Positions 24,715-33,954 of a stretch of 64,000 nt of DNA are shown here, piece by piece; the first letter of the stretch is position 1, and every line of letters starts with the position of its first letter. Source of the DNA: DASRDS01 sp035570055 (GTDB lineage Bacteria > Gemmatimonadota > Gemmatimonadetes > Gemmatimonadales > Gemmatimonadaceae); contig DATMLM010000002.1 in the NCBI GenBank assembly GCA_035570055.1, forward strand, positions 1 to 64,000. Reading direction: 5' to 3'. The notes below the pieces were generated by a model. It ran no database searches. It worked only from the letters and a program-made list of their open reading frames with translations, and was not told the DNA's origin. A program made the position numbers and the translations under genes.

Positions 24715-26232
24715 ATGTCGCGGCGCGGGGGCTGACGGGAAGAGCTTCCGCGCCGCGCTTGCGTGCGTGATCACCGCACCGCAGTGTCCCCGGCGCTCCT
24801 CGGCCTCGGCGACGCGGACTTGGATGCGATAGGAGCCCGGGTCGACGCGGGCGGCGATTTCGAGAGGGCCGGCCGAGGTCTCGTCGTTGGCGATTGCCAT
24901 GGCGACGGCCTCCTGGGTGCTGCGCAGGATTGAGGCGGCGCCGAGGACGAAGATCACGACGGCGGCGAGGATCCGGGGGATTGGAATGCGGAGGCCTGGA
25001 TTCGCCTGAGGCGTGAGGGCGCCGAGGGCGGCCCAGACCAAGAGGGTGGGCGCGGGTAATAGCAATACCGCGTCGAAGGCGCCGACGGTGAACACCGCGA
25101 GGACCGTCGCAATGAGCGTCAGCGGCGCGCCGGTGGCGGCGAGCGTGATGAGACCTAATGCCAGGAAGAGCGTGGCCACTAACCCGCGCTCGGAGAGGAA
25201 CGCGGCCCAGTCGCTGGAAGGCCAAGGGTTGGCGGTCATGCCGTCGTCGCTGTCGAGCGACGGGTCGTTCGGCGCGGCGTACTTCGGGTAGACGACCGGC
25301 CAGTTGCCTGGGCCGACGCCCAGGATTGGGTGGGCGAGGGCGATCTTGGTGGTCGTCGAGTACTGGACGATGCGACCGTGGCCGCTGCCGTCGCGGTAGT
25401 CGGCGACGCCGACGGCCGATTCCAAGTATGGGTTTCGGCTCTTCCAGTGGAGCGTGTTTGGTAGCACCAACGCGGCGAGCACGCCGGCCGCGGCGGCGCC
25501 GACGAGGATGACGGCTCGGCCGATCGGGGGACGGTAGCCGGAACGCCAGGCCGCGATCAGCGCCAGAACAAAACAGAGGCCTGCCGCGAGCCAGGCCGCT
25601 CGGGAGCGCGAGAGGATCAGCGCCCAGACGACGATGCCTAGACCGACGGTGCCGGCGAGAAATGCGATGAACCGGCGGGTGTCGAGGATGATCAGCACGA
25701 GCACCGGGAGGCCGATCGCGGCCAGGTGGGCCACGAAGTTCCGGTTGCCGAGCGTGCCGCCGGGAGCGCGGTTCAGGCTCAGGAGGTCGCCGTGGCCGCC
25801 ATAGGCCTGAAACAGGGACGTCCCGGCGGCGACCACGACGGCGAGGGCGATGGCGCCCAGGACCTGGTGGCCCAGGCCCGCACGGGAGAGGCCGCGGGTG
25901 GTCCAGAAAATCAGGATTCCGGCCAGGCTGATGGCCAGCGCCCGCCAGGCGAGCCAGCCGTTGGGCGCGAACCAAGACGATACGGCGCTTAGACCTAGGA
26001 AGACGAACAGCAGGACATCGACGCGACTGACCGCCGGTTTGTGCGCGTCCCGGTGCGCGAGCAAGAGGAGCGCGGCGGCGGTCGCGGTCAGGCCGAGGAC
26101 GAGCTCCTTCGGCACGAAGTAGCGATCGAGGTCAAATGTCTTGTACGGCAGCGCGGCGAGGACGACGGCGATCGCGCCGGCCTGCACCACGCGCATGGCG
26201 GCGCGTTCCGCGGTCATTGGGGTAAATTTCAT
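24694..26232 (-). CDS. O-antigen ligase / Wzy family membrane protein
   Basis: A 512-aa protein with about twelve hydrophobic helices. The Wzy_C-type region is visible in the middle: GNRNFVAHLAAIGLPVLVL, ILSRSRAAWLAAG, then a long periplasmic loop with HPILGVGPGNWPVVYPKY and SDWAAFLSERGLVATLFL. These enzymes ligate or polymerise lipid-linked glycans. The C-terminal 90 residues after the last helix form a helical repeat-like tail (AARVDPGSYRIQVRVAEAEE). No other glycan gene is adjacent. Its ATG overlaps the divergent LysM gene's ATG in the tetranucleotide CATG, so one or both starts may really lie a few codons further in (MTAERAAM at 26217 is an option). Confidence 0.85.
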   Translation of the reverse strand: MKFTPMTAERAAMRVVQAGAIAVVLAALPYKTFDLDRYFVPKELVLGLTATAAALLLLAHRDAHKPAVSRVDVLLFVFLGLSAVSSWFAPNGWLAWRALAISLAGILIFWTTRGLSRAGLGHQVLGAIALAVVVAAGTSLFQAYGGHGDLLSLNRAPGGTLGNRNFVAHLAAIGLPVLVLIILDTRRFIAFLAGTVGLGIVVWALILSRSRAAWLAAGLCFVLALIAAWRSGYRPPIGRAVILVGAAAAGVLAALVLPNTLHWKSRNPYLESAVGVADYRDGSGHGRIVQYSTTTKIALAHPILGVGPGNWPVVYPKYAAPNDPSLDSDDGMTANPWPSSDWAAFLSERGLVATLFLALGLITLAATGAPLTLIATVLAVFTVGAFDAVLLLPAPTLLVWAALGALTPQANPGLRIPIPRILAAVVIFVLGAASILRSTQEAVAMAIANDETSAGPLEIAARVDPGSYRIQVRVAEAEERRGHCGAVITHASAARKLFPSAPAPRHLLARCR

Positions 26233-26995
26233 GGTGCAACTCAGTGTTCGTCATGCCCTGGTTTCGTCCGGGCACATCATCCAACGACTGACGGCGCGCC
26301 GGTTGGCGAAGGTGGCGTTTGTTATTCTCGCCATCGTCGGGGCGCGAGAAGTGATTGGGTATGCGCTCTATGTTCTCGAGCGGCCGCCCGATGCGCCGCC
26401 ACCCGCGGTCGCCCAGCATCTGAGAGACGAGCTACGGCGCTCTGGGGAAAGGGCGCTGTACACTGTGCCGGTGTCTCGGCACGTCTGGTGGTCGCCGAAG
26501 GCCACGCCGGGCATGCTCGCCGTTACCGATCGGCGGCTCATCTTCGTCGGGCTCGTGCCATCGTTGCTGCCGCCGCCGGCGGCGGACGGGGAGACGCCGG
26601 CTACCGAGCTGTACGGGTTTTGGCTCGACTCTATCGTGATGAGGGATAGTCGGTCGCCCGTGAGTGGGATACACAGCATCGCGTTGCGGGCGCCTGGGAC
26701 GCGGGAGCGATTTGCCATCTTGCCGCGGGATCGGGAGGCGGCGGAGCAGCTCATGACTGGCGTCGCGCGGTGGCAGAGTGCGGCGCGGGCTGCGGCTGCC
26801 AAAGTTATCGAGCAGCAGGAGGAGGCGGCACAGCTGGCGCGGGCGCCGCAGTATCATCGCGTCAAGCGGGGGGACGCGCTCGCCACGCTTGCGACGGAGT
26901 ATCACGTTCCCGTCGATTCGTTGCGACGGTGGAATCACCTGCCTTCGAATCGAATTCGCGTCGGCGATTCGATCCTCGTGCGGCCCGGATATTAA
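26231..26995 (+). CDS. Membrane-anchored LysM domain protein
   Basis: A 254-aa protein. After a short N-terminus a single membrane helix, VAFVILAIVGAREVIGYALYVL (about residues 29-50), anchors it. A middle domain resembles a bacterial PH-like fold (MLAVTDRRLIFVGLVP, GIHSIALRAPG). A helical linker rich in Ala/Gln leads to a C-terminal LysM domain: YHRVKRGDALATLATEYHVP followed by WNHLPSNRIRVGDSILV. LysM binds peptidoglycan, so it may tie membrane to wall. ATG 26231 has a GGGG ribosome-like stretch upstream; it overlaps the start of the divergent gene. Confidence 0.82.
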   Translation: MVQLSVRHALVSSGHIIQRLTARRLAKVAFVILAIVGAREVIGYALYVLERPPDAPPPAVAQHLRDELRRSGERALYTVPVSRHVWWSPKATPGMLAVTDRRLIFVGLVPSLLPPPAADGETPATELYGFWLDSIVMRDSRSPVSGIHSIALRAPGTRERFAILPRDREAAEQLMTGVARWQSAARAAAAKVIEQQEEAAQLARAPQYHRVKRGDALATLATEYHVPVDSLRRWNHLPSNRIRVGDSILVRPGY

Positions 26996-27076
26996 TCGGG
27001 CACTCATCCCAAAACAGTTGCGTTCGCGCGGACACGGTGGTAGTCAGTAGCGACTTTTTCCGGGGCGAAGCTTCTC

Positions 27077-29077
27077 GTGCACGTCGCGCTCTTAGTGTCG
27101 CTCGTTCTGCAGCAGACGCCCGGCCTTCCGGCGTCTCCCATCGCTCGCGTGATCGTCACGCCGCCGACTCGTGAGATCATAGCCGGTGACTCGGTTCGCA
27201 TCAGCGTGAAAGCGCTTGATGCGAGCGGCAAGCCCGTTACGAACGCGATCGTTCGTTACACGATGCGCGGCGGGCAGGGCGAAGGGCGCGTCGACTCGGC
27301 CGGGATGGTCGTCGCGAGCTCGGTCGGCAAGCTGCCGCTGAATGTGGTGGCGCTGGTGCCCGGCACGAAGCCCGTCATCGAGCCGATCGAATTCCACGTC
27401 GTGCCCGGCAAAGCCGTGCGGGCCGAGATCAGAACGCACCTCGGCACCTTGGTTCCCGGCCAGCAACTGCAACTCGACGCGATCGCCTTCTCCGCCGCGA
27501 ACGATCGCGCGCGGGATCCCATGAACTGGTCATCGAGCGCACCGAGCGTCGTCACGGTCGATGCGGCGGGATTTGTCACGGCCGTCGCCCCCGGCAGGGC
27601 CGACATCACGCTGAACACCGGCTCGGCGACAGCCAAAGCCTCCGTCACGGTTCTCGGAACGAAGATCGCGTCGCTGACGCTGACACCCGCGAACACAACG
27701 GTCCGCCAAGGCGATGTCGTCAGGTTCGCCGTGGTCGCCAAGAACGCGGCCGGCGGCACGATCGATGGGCTGACGCCAACCTGGGTCTTTGCACCTGGGA
27801 ATGGGCAGCTCGACCAAGATGGGAGCTTCGTCGCCTACAACCCCGGCGACTATCTGATCACCGCCTCATTGGGCACGATCACCGCGAGCACCGTCATCCA
27901 TGCGCAGGCCCGAGACGTGAGACGGGCGGTCACCGTTGTCGGGCGCCTCGGACGGACGGCCTACCCAACGTCAGAGGTGTGGATTCACCCGAATGGAACG
28001 GTGGCGTATCTGGGGACGCACGAGGGCGGGGATCGGCTGTACGCGATCGACATCAGCAACCCGGCGAACCCGACCATCATTGATTCGATCCAGGCCAACA
28101 CGCGCCTGATCAACGATATGATGACGACGCCGGACGGAAAGTACATGTCGTTCACGCGCGAGAGCGCCTCCGACCGCAAGAACGGGATCGTCATCGCGTC
28201 CGTCGAAGACCCCCTGCACCCGAAGAAGATCGCCGAGTTCACCGATGGCGTGACCGCGGGCGTGCACTCGAATTACATCTACAAGCAGGACAAGTACGGC
28301 ACGCACGACTACATCACGAACGACGGCACGGGCGCGATCGATATCATTGACCTCAACGACCCGTACCATCCCAAGAAAGTCGGCGAGTTTCGCACCAATC
28401 GGCCCGATGCCGCGCGGTATGTGCACGATATCGACGTACGGGATGGCCTCCTGTACGCCAGCTACTGGAACGATGGGCTCGTGATCCTCGACATCGGGAA
28501 CGGGATCAAAGGCGGCAGCCCGTCCCACCCCGTAATGGTCTCCCAGTTCAAATACGACCTGGATTCGCTGTACCACGACGTTGAGGCCGTCTCGGCCGCC
28601 GGCTTTAATCGCGGCACGCACACGGCATGGCGCCACAACCAGTACGTGTTCATCGCCGACGAGGTCTATCGCAACGGCGAAATCAAGGGCGCCAAAGACG
28701 CATCGGCCGACCGCATGTACGGCACCCTGCAGGTCGTCGACGTGAGCGACATCGAGCATCCCCGCTCGGTCGCCTGGTACACACCCGAGCAAGGCGGCGT
28801 GCACAACGTCTGGGTCGTCGCCGACACGCTCTACCTCGGCGCCTACGACGCCGGGTTCCACGCGTTCGACATCTCCGGCGAGCTCAAAGGCGACCTCCGG
28901 GCGCAAGGCCGCGAGATCGCGTCGCTCAATACCGCGGACATGGACGGGTTTGTAAAGAATGCCGCCCAGACCTGGGGCGTCGTCGTCAATCCGAAGGACG
29001 GCCTGGCGTATGTGAATGACTTCAACAACGGCCTCTGGATCGTTCGCATCGACCCGAAACCGCCAATTATTCCATGA
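27077..29077 (+). CDS. Exported protein with Ig-like and LVIVD beta-propeller domains
   Basis: A 666-aa protein starting at GTG 27077 with a short hydrophobic leader (HVALLVSLVLQQ). Residues of about 22-290 are three bacterial Ig-like units (VIVTPPTREIIAGDSVRISV, SVVTVDAAGFVTAVAPG, LTLTPANTTVRQGDVVRFAV). The rest is an LVIVD-type propeller with repeats such as YAIDISNPANPTIID, IASVEDPLHPKKIAEF, IDIIDLNDPYHPKKVGEF and VVDVSDIEHPRSVAWY. It is likely surface-exposed. The stop overlaps the next gene's ATG (ATGA), so the two propeller proteins are made together. Confidence 0.87.
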   Translation: MHVALLVSLVLQQTPGLPASPIARVIVTPPTREIIAGDSVRISVKALDASGKPVTNAIVRYTMRGGQGEGRVDSAGMVVASSVGKLPLNVVALVPGTKPVIEPIEFHVVPGKAVRAEIRTHLGTLVPGQQLQLDAIAFSAANDRARDPMNWSSSAPSVVTVDAAGFVTAVAPGRADITLNTGSATAKASVTVLGTKIASLTLTPANTTVRQGDVVRFAVVAKNAAGGTIDGLTPTWVFAPGNGQLDQDGSFVAYNPGDYLITASLGTITASTVIHAQARDVRRAVTVVGRLGRTAYPTSEVWIHPNGTVAYLGTHEGGDRLYAIDISNPANPTIIDSIQANTRLINDMMTTPDGKYMSFTRESASDRKNGIVIASVEDPLHPKKIAEFTDGVTAGVHSNYIYKQDKYGTHDYITNDGTGAIDIIDLNDPYHPKKVGEFRTNRPDAARYVHDIDVRDGLLYASYWNDGLVILDIGNGIKGGSPSHPVMVSQFKYDLDSLYHDVEAVSAAGFNRGTHTAWRHNQYVFIADEVYRNGEIKGAKDASADRMYGTLQVVDVSDIEHPRSVAWYTPEQGGVHNVWVVADTLYLGAYDAGFHAFDISGELKGDLRAQGREIASLNTADMDGFVKNAAQTWGVVVNPKDGLAYVNDFNNGLWIVRIDPKPPIIP

Positions 29078-30147
29078 GAGTACCCTTTTTGATTCTGGTG
29101 GCCTGGGCGATGCAAGCCAGGGTCGTGCCGCCCAAGGTCGACTATCTCTTCTTCGTCGGCTCAGAAGGCAACGACCACATCGCGCTGGTGCGATTCGGGC
29201 CGAATGGCGCCAAAGTCGACCATCAGATCAAGATGGGGTTCAATCCCACTGAGCCCGTCGGGCCGCACGGACTCGGCGTGTCACCCGACGGACGCTATTA
29301 CTACGTCTCCACTGCCCACGGGACTCCGGAAGGGTCGCTCTGGAAGTACACGACGAAGGGCGATACGCTCGTCGGCCGCGTCGAGTTGGGACTCTTTCCT
29401 GCGACCCTGCAAGTGACACCTGATGGGGCGTACGTGTACGTCGTGAATTTCAATTTGTACGGCGACATGATCACGTCGTCCGTGTCCGTCGTGTATACCG
29501 ATGGACTGACGGAGATAGCGCGAATACCCACCTGTACGATGCCTCATGGGTCACGGCTCAATACGGCCGGAACACGACACTACTCGGCGTGCATGATGGA
29601 CGACATGCTCGTCGAGATTGATGCGCGAAATTTGAAGGTTGCACGGTGGTTTAGTGTGGCGACCGGTGCCGAGCACGGCGTGACGTCACGACCCGCGCAA
29701 ATGACAGCCCCGACATGCTCACCAACGTGGGCGCAGCCATCGCCCGATGGCACCAAGGTCTGGGTCGCCTGCAACAAGACGAACGATGTCGTCGAGATCG
29801 ACGTCAAGAAGTGGACGATGACCCGTCGGATCCCGTTCGGCGAAGGCGTCTACAATCTCGCCGTGACGCACAACGGCAAGCTGCTCGTTGGCACCAACAA
29901 ACGCGGGCAATCGGTGTCGATCATCGACGTGGCGAGCGGGAAAGAGCTCGCCCGCATCCCGACCACGCGCAAGGTCACGAGCGGCGTCGCCGTGACGCCC
30001 GATGATCGCTACGCGTTCGTCACCGACGAAGGCATCGGCTCCCAACCCGGCACGGTCGACGTCATCGACCTCGACGCATTACAGAAGGTGGCGTCGATTG
30101 ACGTTGGACCACAAGCGGGCGGGATCGACTTCTGGAAAACCGAGTAA
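29074..30147 (+). CDS. Exported YVTN/YncE-like beta-propeller protein
   Basis: A 357-aa protein with N-terminal signal MRVPFLILVAWAMQARV. The propeller repeats are of YVTN type: VSPDGRYYYVSTAHGTPEGS, VTPDGAYVYVVNFNLYG, PSPDGTKVWVACNKTNDVVE, THNGKLLVGTNKRGQSVSII and VTPDDRYAFVTDEGIGSQPG. Cys residues in ARIPTCTMPHG and HYSACMMDD stand out. Translationally coupled to the Ig/LVIVD gene, with which it may form a surface pair. The last 86 bp overlap the convergent lipoprotein frame at 30062. Confidence 0.87.
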   Translation: MRVPFLILVAWAMQARVVPPKVDYLFFVGSEGNDHIALVRFGPNGAKVDHQIKMGFNPTEPVGPHGLGVSPDGRYYYVSTAHGTPEGSLWKYTTKGDTLVGRVELGLFPATLQVTPDGAYVYVVNFNLYGDMITSSVSVVYTDGLTEIARIPTCTMPHGSRLNTAGTRHYSACMMDDMLVEIDARNLKVARWFSVATGAEHGVTSRPAQMTAPTCSPTWAQPSPDGTKVWVACNKTNDVVEIDVKKWTMTRRIPFGEGVYNLAVTHNGKLLVGTNKRGQSVSIIDVASGKELARIPTTRKVTSGVAVTPDDRYAFVTDEGIGSQPGTVDVIDLDALQKVASIDVGPQAGGIDFWKTE

Positions 30148-30994
30148 CGCTCACGGAGGGTTGCTCGCTCCCAATCGTCAACGTATACGACGACGGCGCA
30201 GAGGCCGCGACCACGAGCGTGTAGTGCCCCGCGCCCAAGCCGAAATTGTTGACCGTGTGCGTCGTGGCGGTGTCGATCGATTCCACGCTGCCATGCGCGC
30301 CGAACGTGTCGTCCTCTGCCCCACCCATGAGGAGCCAGACGGGACTCGATGCGTCGATGGTCACCTGACGGAACATCCCCTGCGAGAAATGCACCGAGTA
30401 GAGGTGGACTGACACCTGGTCAGAGACAGTACTGAGCAGGAAGTCCGACAGGAAAACCTGGCAGTCACCCGGCCCGATGGTGTCGGTGTGCGTAATCGAG
30501 TCCGTCGGCTGTACGAGCGGCGGCACCGGCAGCTTACACGACTGCGTCGTGATCGTAAACGCACCCGTGTCGCTCGCCAGCGTGTCGAATGTCGTCGCGC
30601 GCACCGTGTCGGTCTCGGTCACTTCGCTCGCGATCAGCATTCGCGCGATGGGCAGCGGTCCGGCATAGTGGGGGCTCAACGCGCGTAGCGTGTCGCCTGG
30701 CGAGACCAACGCCAACAAACTGTGAAGAGATTGTCCGGCCATTGCCAACAAATAGCCATGGCCCGACTGGACGCTGAGCGTATAGAACGCCGTCAGCGTC
30801 GAATCGCCCGAGACGACACTGACTCGCTTGCAGGTCGACGCCGAGTCGAGATCCCCATGTTGCATCGCGCCAACGGAGAGGGATCCCGTGGCGCACGCAA
30901 CGCTCTTCGCCCCCGAATTGCCGGACGTGGGTGTGTTGTCGCTACCGCACGCTGCAGCAGCGAGGGCGAGTGCCGACAGACAGATGTGTCTCAT
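30062..30994 (-). CDS. Hypothetical lipoprotein, paralogue of the next gene upstream
   Basis: A 310-aa protein with lipoprotein signal MRHICLSALALAAAAC. The body consists of two beta-rich units resembling pre-peptidase C-terminal-type domains, ending ASAPSSYTLTIGSEQPSV near 30147. Its paralogue ends SVPYTLTIGAEHAPSV at the same place. The remaining 28 residues (SVTRFSRSRSRPL and on) are basic, unlike the rest, and read antisense through the 3' end of the YVTN gene. This looks like an acquired read-through tail. It is last in the porin-kdpD-N operon. Confidence 0.78.
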   Translation of the reverse strand: MRHICLSALALAAAACGSDNTPTSGNSGAKSVACATGSLSVGAMQHGDLDSASTCKRVSVVSGDSTLTAFYTLSVQSGHGYLLAMAGQSLHSLLALVSPGDTLRALSPHYAGPLPIARMLIASEVTETDTVRATTFDTLASDTGAFTITTQSCKLPVPPLVQPTDSITHTDTIGPGDCQVFLSDFLLSTVSDQVSVHLYSVHFSQGMFRQVTIDASSPVWLLMGGAEDDTFGAHGSVESIDTATTHTVNNFGLGAGHYTLVVAASAPSSYTLTIGSEQPSVSVTRFSRSRSRPLVVQRQSTPPSVMRRGR

Positions 30995-32000
30995 GCTCGG
31001 TAATACGGTGCCTCGGAAGCACTCGTTGCACGGATGGCGCGTGCTCCGCGCCGATCGTCAGCGTGTAGGGTACGCTCGTCGTCGAGTAGGCAAAGCTGCC
31101 GACGACGACGGTATAGTCGGCGGACGAGTCCGGGAAGAACTCCAGCGAGCCGTTCTGGGAGTCGACGCTATCGGCGCCGCGCGATCCCAGGAGCGACGCG
31201 AACGTGTCGTACGTTGGGCCGATCAGCATGACCATCGGCACCGTGGCGCTGTAGGTCAGCGTGCGCGACTGGCCCGCGTCCAGATGCATCGAGTAGAGAT
31301 GCACGCGCGAGCTGTCGACGGGGTTGAAGTCGCCCATCGGCATCTTGCAGTCTGATTTCGTGAGGCTGTCCGAGTGCGTCGCCGAATCCGTCGCGTTGAC
31401 GAGCAGCGCGACGGGCACCTTGCACGCCTGCATCTTGATGAAATACTGCCCGAGATCGCCGGCGAGCGTGTCCAGGGTCGCGGCCCGCACCGTCCAACTG
31501 ACCGTGCTGTCCGCCACGAACGTCAGCGCCGCTTGCTGGGGCCAATAGTACGTGTCGTACGCGATCAACTTCTTCTTCGTGTTCACGAGCTCGAGCGACG
31601 AACGCAGATAGACGTCCCCCGAATCTGTCGTACCCATCGTGATCAAATAGCCCGTCCCCGACGTGAGCGCCACCGTGTACGCGTTGGCGAACGTCGTCTC
31701 GGCCGAGTAGAGATCGACCGTGCGACAGCCGTTGGCGGCGTCGAATATGTTGACGATGCTATCACCGACCTTGAGCGCGCCGCGGGCGCAGACGGTGTCC
31801 GCTGCCGGCGGCGCGGCGACGCTGGTGTTGCCGAGACAGCCCGAGGTCGCGCCGACAATGACCGCGGTCGCGACGGCGGCGGCTAGAGCCAAAGCTCGAC
31901 GCAGTCGAGCGCTGTCCAACCGACCAGCTTCGTGCAGGGCGAAGCACTGCCTCGAAGCGTTCGAGCCGCCGCGAAGCGCGGCGCAGAACCGTGAATACAT
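30942..32000 (-). CDS. Hypothetical exported protein, paralogue of the downstream lipoprotein
   Basis: A 352-aa frame from ATG 32000, 5 bp after the Vgb-like gene stop. A TTG at 31919 would start just before the hydrophobic signal ALALAAAVATAVIVGATSGC and may be the true start. It shares layout and wording with the next gene: CARGALKVGDSIVNIFDAANGCRTVDL versus CATGSLSVGA and CKRVSV, then LTSGTGYLITM versus VQSGHGYLLAM, and the ending YTLTIG. The last 30 residues run into the start of the paralogue (53-bp same-strand overlap) and look non-domain. No family name; two PPC-like beta domains are plausible. Confidence 0.75.
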   Translation of the reverse strand: MYSRFCAALRGGSNASRQCFALHEAGRLDSARLRRALALAAAVATAVIVGATSGCLGNTSVAAPPAADTVCARGALKVGDSIVNIFDAANGCRTVDLYSAETTFANAYTVALTSGTGYLITMGTTDSGDVYLRSSLELVNTKKKLIAYDTYYWPQQAALTFVADSTVSWTVRAATLDTLAGDLGQYFIKMQACKVPVALLVNATDSATHSDSLTKSDCKMPMGDFNPVDSSRVHLYSMHLDAGQSRTLTYSATVPMVMLIGPTYDTFASLLGSRGADSVDSQNGSLEFFPDSSADYTVVVGSFAYSTTSVPYTLTIGAEHAPSVQRVLPRHRITEHETHLSVGTRPRCCSVR

Positions 32001-32005
32001 GGCCC

Positions 32006-32953
32006 TCAACGTAAATCGATGCGCCCGATTCGGCCCGTGCCGGAGAGCGCTAGCCACAGTCGGCCGCGGGTCGAATCCGTTTCCATATTGCGCACGATGG
32101 CCCCCTTGGTGGGGATGTCCACGGTCGTGGACTGTCCCGTCTTCGGGTCGAACGAGACGATGCGACTCGACCCCGACTCGTCATACCAGATTTTTCCGTC
32201 CGGGCCGATCGCGATACCATAGGGGCCCGCCCCCTTCCCGTCTGGCGCCGGCCACTGCTTGGCCTGGCCAGTCTTCGGGTCCAACATGCCCAGATAGCCC
32301 TGCGAGTAGTCGGTGTACCAGACCTGGCCGGTGCCGTCGACGACGATCCGGCGCGGGCGGGTGTTGGCATCTGGTAGCGGATACAACTTCATCTCGCCAT
32401 TCGATGGCGTGACGCGACCGAGTTGGTTCGTCCCAAACAAGGCAATCCAGAGGTGCCCATCGGGCGCTTCGGCGATGCCATAGGGCAACGCTTTCTTGAC
32501 CGACACGGGCCAGATGGTGGCCTTGCCCGTGGACGGATCCAAGACGCCATAGAGATCGGCTTGTTGGACGGTGAACCACACCTTTCCGTTGACGACGATC
32601 AGCGTGTGCGGATCATCGGCTTCTTTTGGCAGCACGAATTCTTGGATCTTGCCCGTCGCCGGATCGAGCCGGCCGATTTTCCCGATACGATTCGCGGTGT
32701 ACCACACACCACCGTCGGAGGCGACGGTGATTCCGTGTGGGCCCGAGCTCGGCGTGGGGCACGGATAGTCCCTGATCTTGCCGGTCGCGGGGTCGAGGCG
32801 GCCGATGAAGCTATTCGCCTGGTCGGTGTACCAGACAATGCCATCCTTTCCGACCGCCGGATCATGCGGGAACGCGCCACTGCGTGGGATCTGGTATTCG
32901 ACAATGCCCGGCGCCGCTATCGCGGCCGCCGCGAGTACAAGCAGCGTGCGCAT
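32006..32953 (-). CDS. Virginiamycin B lyase-like (Vgb) exported propeller protein
   Basis: A 315-aa protein starting MRTLLVLAAAAIAAPGIVEY, with signal peptide, at ATG 32953. Repeats match the Vgb/streptogramin-lyase propeller: DGIVWYTDQANSFIGRLDPA, DGGVWYTANRIGKIGRLDP, DGHLWIALFGTNQLGRVTP, TGQVWYTDYSQGYLGMLDPK, DGKIWYDESGSSRIVSFDPK. True lyases need specific His and Glu residues that I could not place, so antibiotic inactivation is unlikely; exported homologues are common with no known role. The ATG shares a base with the stop of the kinase-like gene (TAATG). Confidence 0.85.
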   Translation of the reverse strand: MRTLLVLAAAAIAAPGIVEYQIPRSGAFPHDPAVGKDGIVWYTDQANSFIGRLDPATGKIRDYPCPTPSSGPHGITVASDGGVWYTANRIGKIGRLDPATGKIQEFVLPKEADDPHTLIVVNGKVWFTVQQADLYGVLDPSTGKATIWPVSVKKALPYGIAEAPDGHLWIALFGTNQLGRVTPSNGEMKLYPLPDANTRPRRIVVDGTGQVWYTDYSQGYLGMLDPKTGQAKQWPAPDGKGAGPYGIAIGPDGKIWYDESGSSRIVSFDPKTGQSTTVDIPTKGAIVRNMETDSTRGRLWLALSGTGRIGRIDLR

Positions 32954-33954
32954 TAGTTCCTCGGCAACGTGATCGTGGTTATACCATCGTGATCTTCGAC
33001 AGTGCCGCCGATTGCCGCAATCAGGCGTCGTGCGAGCGCGGTGTCGGCTCCGGTCCCTTCTGGACCGCCAGGGTGCTTCACATCGATCTTCACGACGTCG
33101 CCCGACGGCTCGGCCGAGATCGAGACGCGACTCCCAGGCGGAAGCCCGCGGACCCGTTCGCTGAGCAGGAGACCACACGCCTCCTGCAGCTTCGCGCGGT
33201 CACCCGTGACCCGGGGGAGCGCCGGTGCGAGATCGGCGGTCACCTCGACGCCGGCTTCTTGACCCTGGGCGTTGAGGCCCGGCAGCAACGACGTGATGAG
33301 ATCCCCGGTGCGGACCGCATCCTTACGCAGCGGCACGCGCCCGGCGTCGATGTCGACGATCTCGCGCAGCCGGCGAAGGCGGAGGTCGGCCTGCTCTACG
33401 GCTGATCGAGCAGCGGCGAGCATCTCTTCCTGGTTCTCATTGAGATCGCCGAACTTGTTGTCCAGCAGGATATGCAATGGCAGCCGCGCTTCGTCCAACT
33501 GCTTCATGGCGTCGCCCGTCGCATCGGCCAACAGCTTCGTGTATTCGCGGATTCTCTCGCCGGACTCGGCCTGGCTCTCGTTCCGCTCGGTGCGCACCCG
33601 TTCGAGCTCGTGCGAGAGCCTATCCACCGTCTGCTCGATGCGGTCGAGCTCATCACGGGTGCCCGTCGAAATGGCCCGGCCCGTCACCGCGTCGGCGACA
33701 TCGCGCAGACGGAACGCGCCGGAGCCCGCTCCTTCCCGGGGCGATCCCTCGGCGAGTTTCTGGACTCTTTTGGCGACGTATTGCGTGTTCATCCACGTCA
33801 TGATCAAAGAGGCCACGGACGCGATCACTGCCGTAATGACTAGCACATGTGGTGCCTGACGCCCGTACTCGCCCCAGTAGGCGAGCCCGGCAACGGTAAA
33901 TACCCCGAGAATCGCGGGAACAAGCGATAGGAAGAGGCGGGCGCCGACGCGCAT
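32953..33954 (-). CDS. Membrane histidine kinase-like protein with degenerate ATPase
   Basis: A 333-aa protein with two N-terminal helices (LFLSLVPAILGVFTVAGLAYW and VLVITAVIASVASLIMTWM), a HAMP/coiled-coil linker (DELDRIEQTVDRLSHELERV) and a HisKA-like pair of helices with a candidate phospho-His in ARLPLHILLDN. The ATPase half is degenerate: where the N-box should be the sequence is LQEACGLLLSERV with no Asn, and the G1 motif is replaced by VKHPGGPEG. It may be an inactive partner of the KdpD N-terminal protein encoded directly upstream (TAATG overlap), standing in for the missing membrane part of KdpD. That role is inference. Confidence 0.8.
   Translation of the reverse strand: MRVGARLFLSLVPAILGVFTVAGLAYWGEYGRQAPHVLVITAVIASVASLIMTWMNTQYVAKRVQKLAEGSPREGAGSGAFRLRDVADAVTGRAISTGTRDELDRIEQTVDRLSHELERVRTERNESQAESGERIREYTKLLADATGDAMKQLDEARLPLHILLDNKFGDLNENQEEMLAAARSAVEQADLRLRRLREIVDIDAGRVPLRKDAVRTGDLITSLLPGLNAQGQEAGVEVTADLAPALPRVTGDRAKLQEACGLLLSERVRGLPPGSRVSISAEPSGDVVKIDVKHPGGPEGTGADTALARRLIAAIGGTVEDHDGITTITLPRN

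Noticed and set aside
32006..32953. Antibiotic resistance by virginiamycin B lyase
   Set aside because: Only the propeller repeats match; catalytic residues could not be placed, and the protein is exported in an operon linked to potassium sensing.
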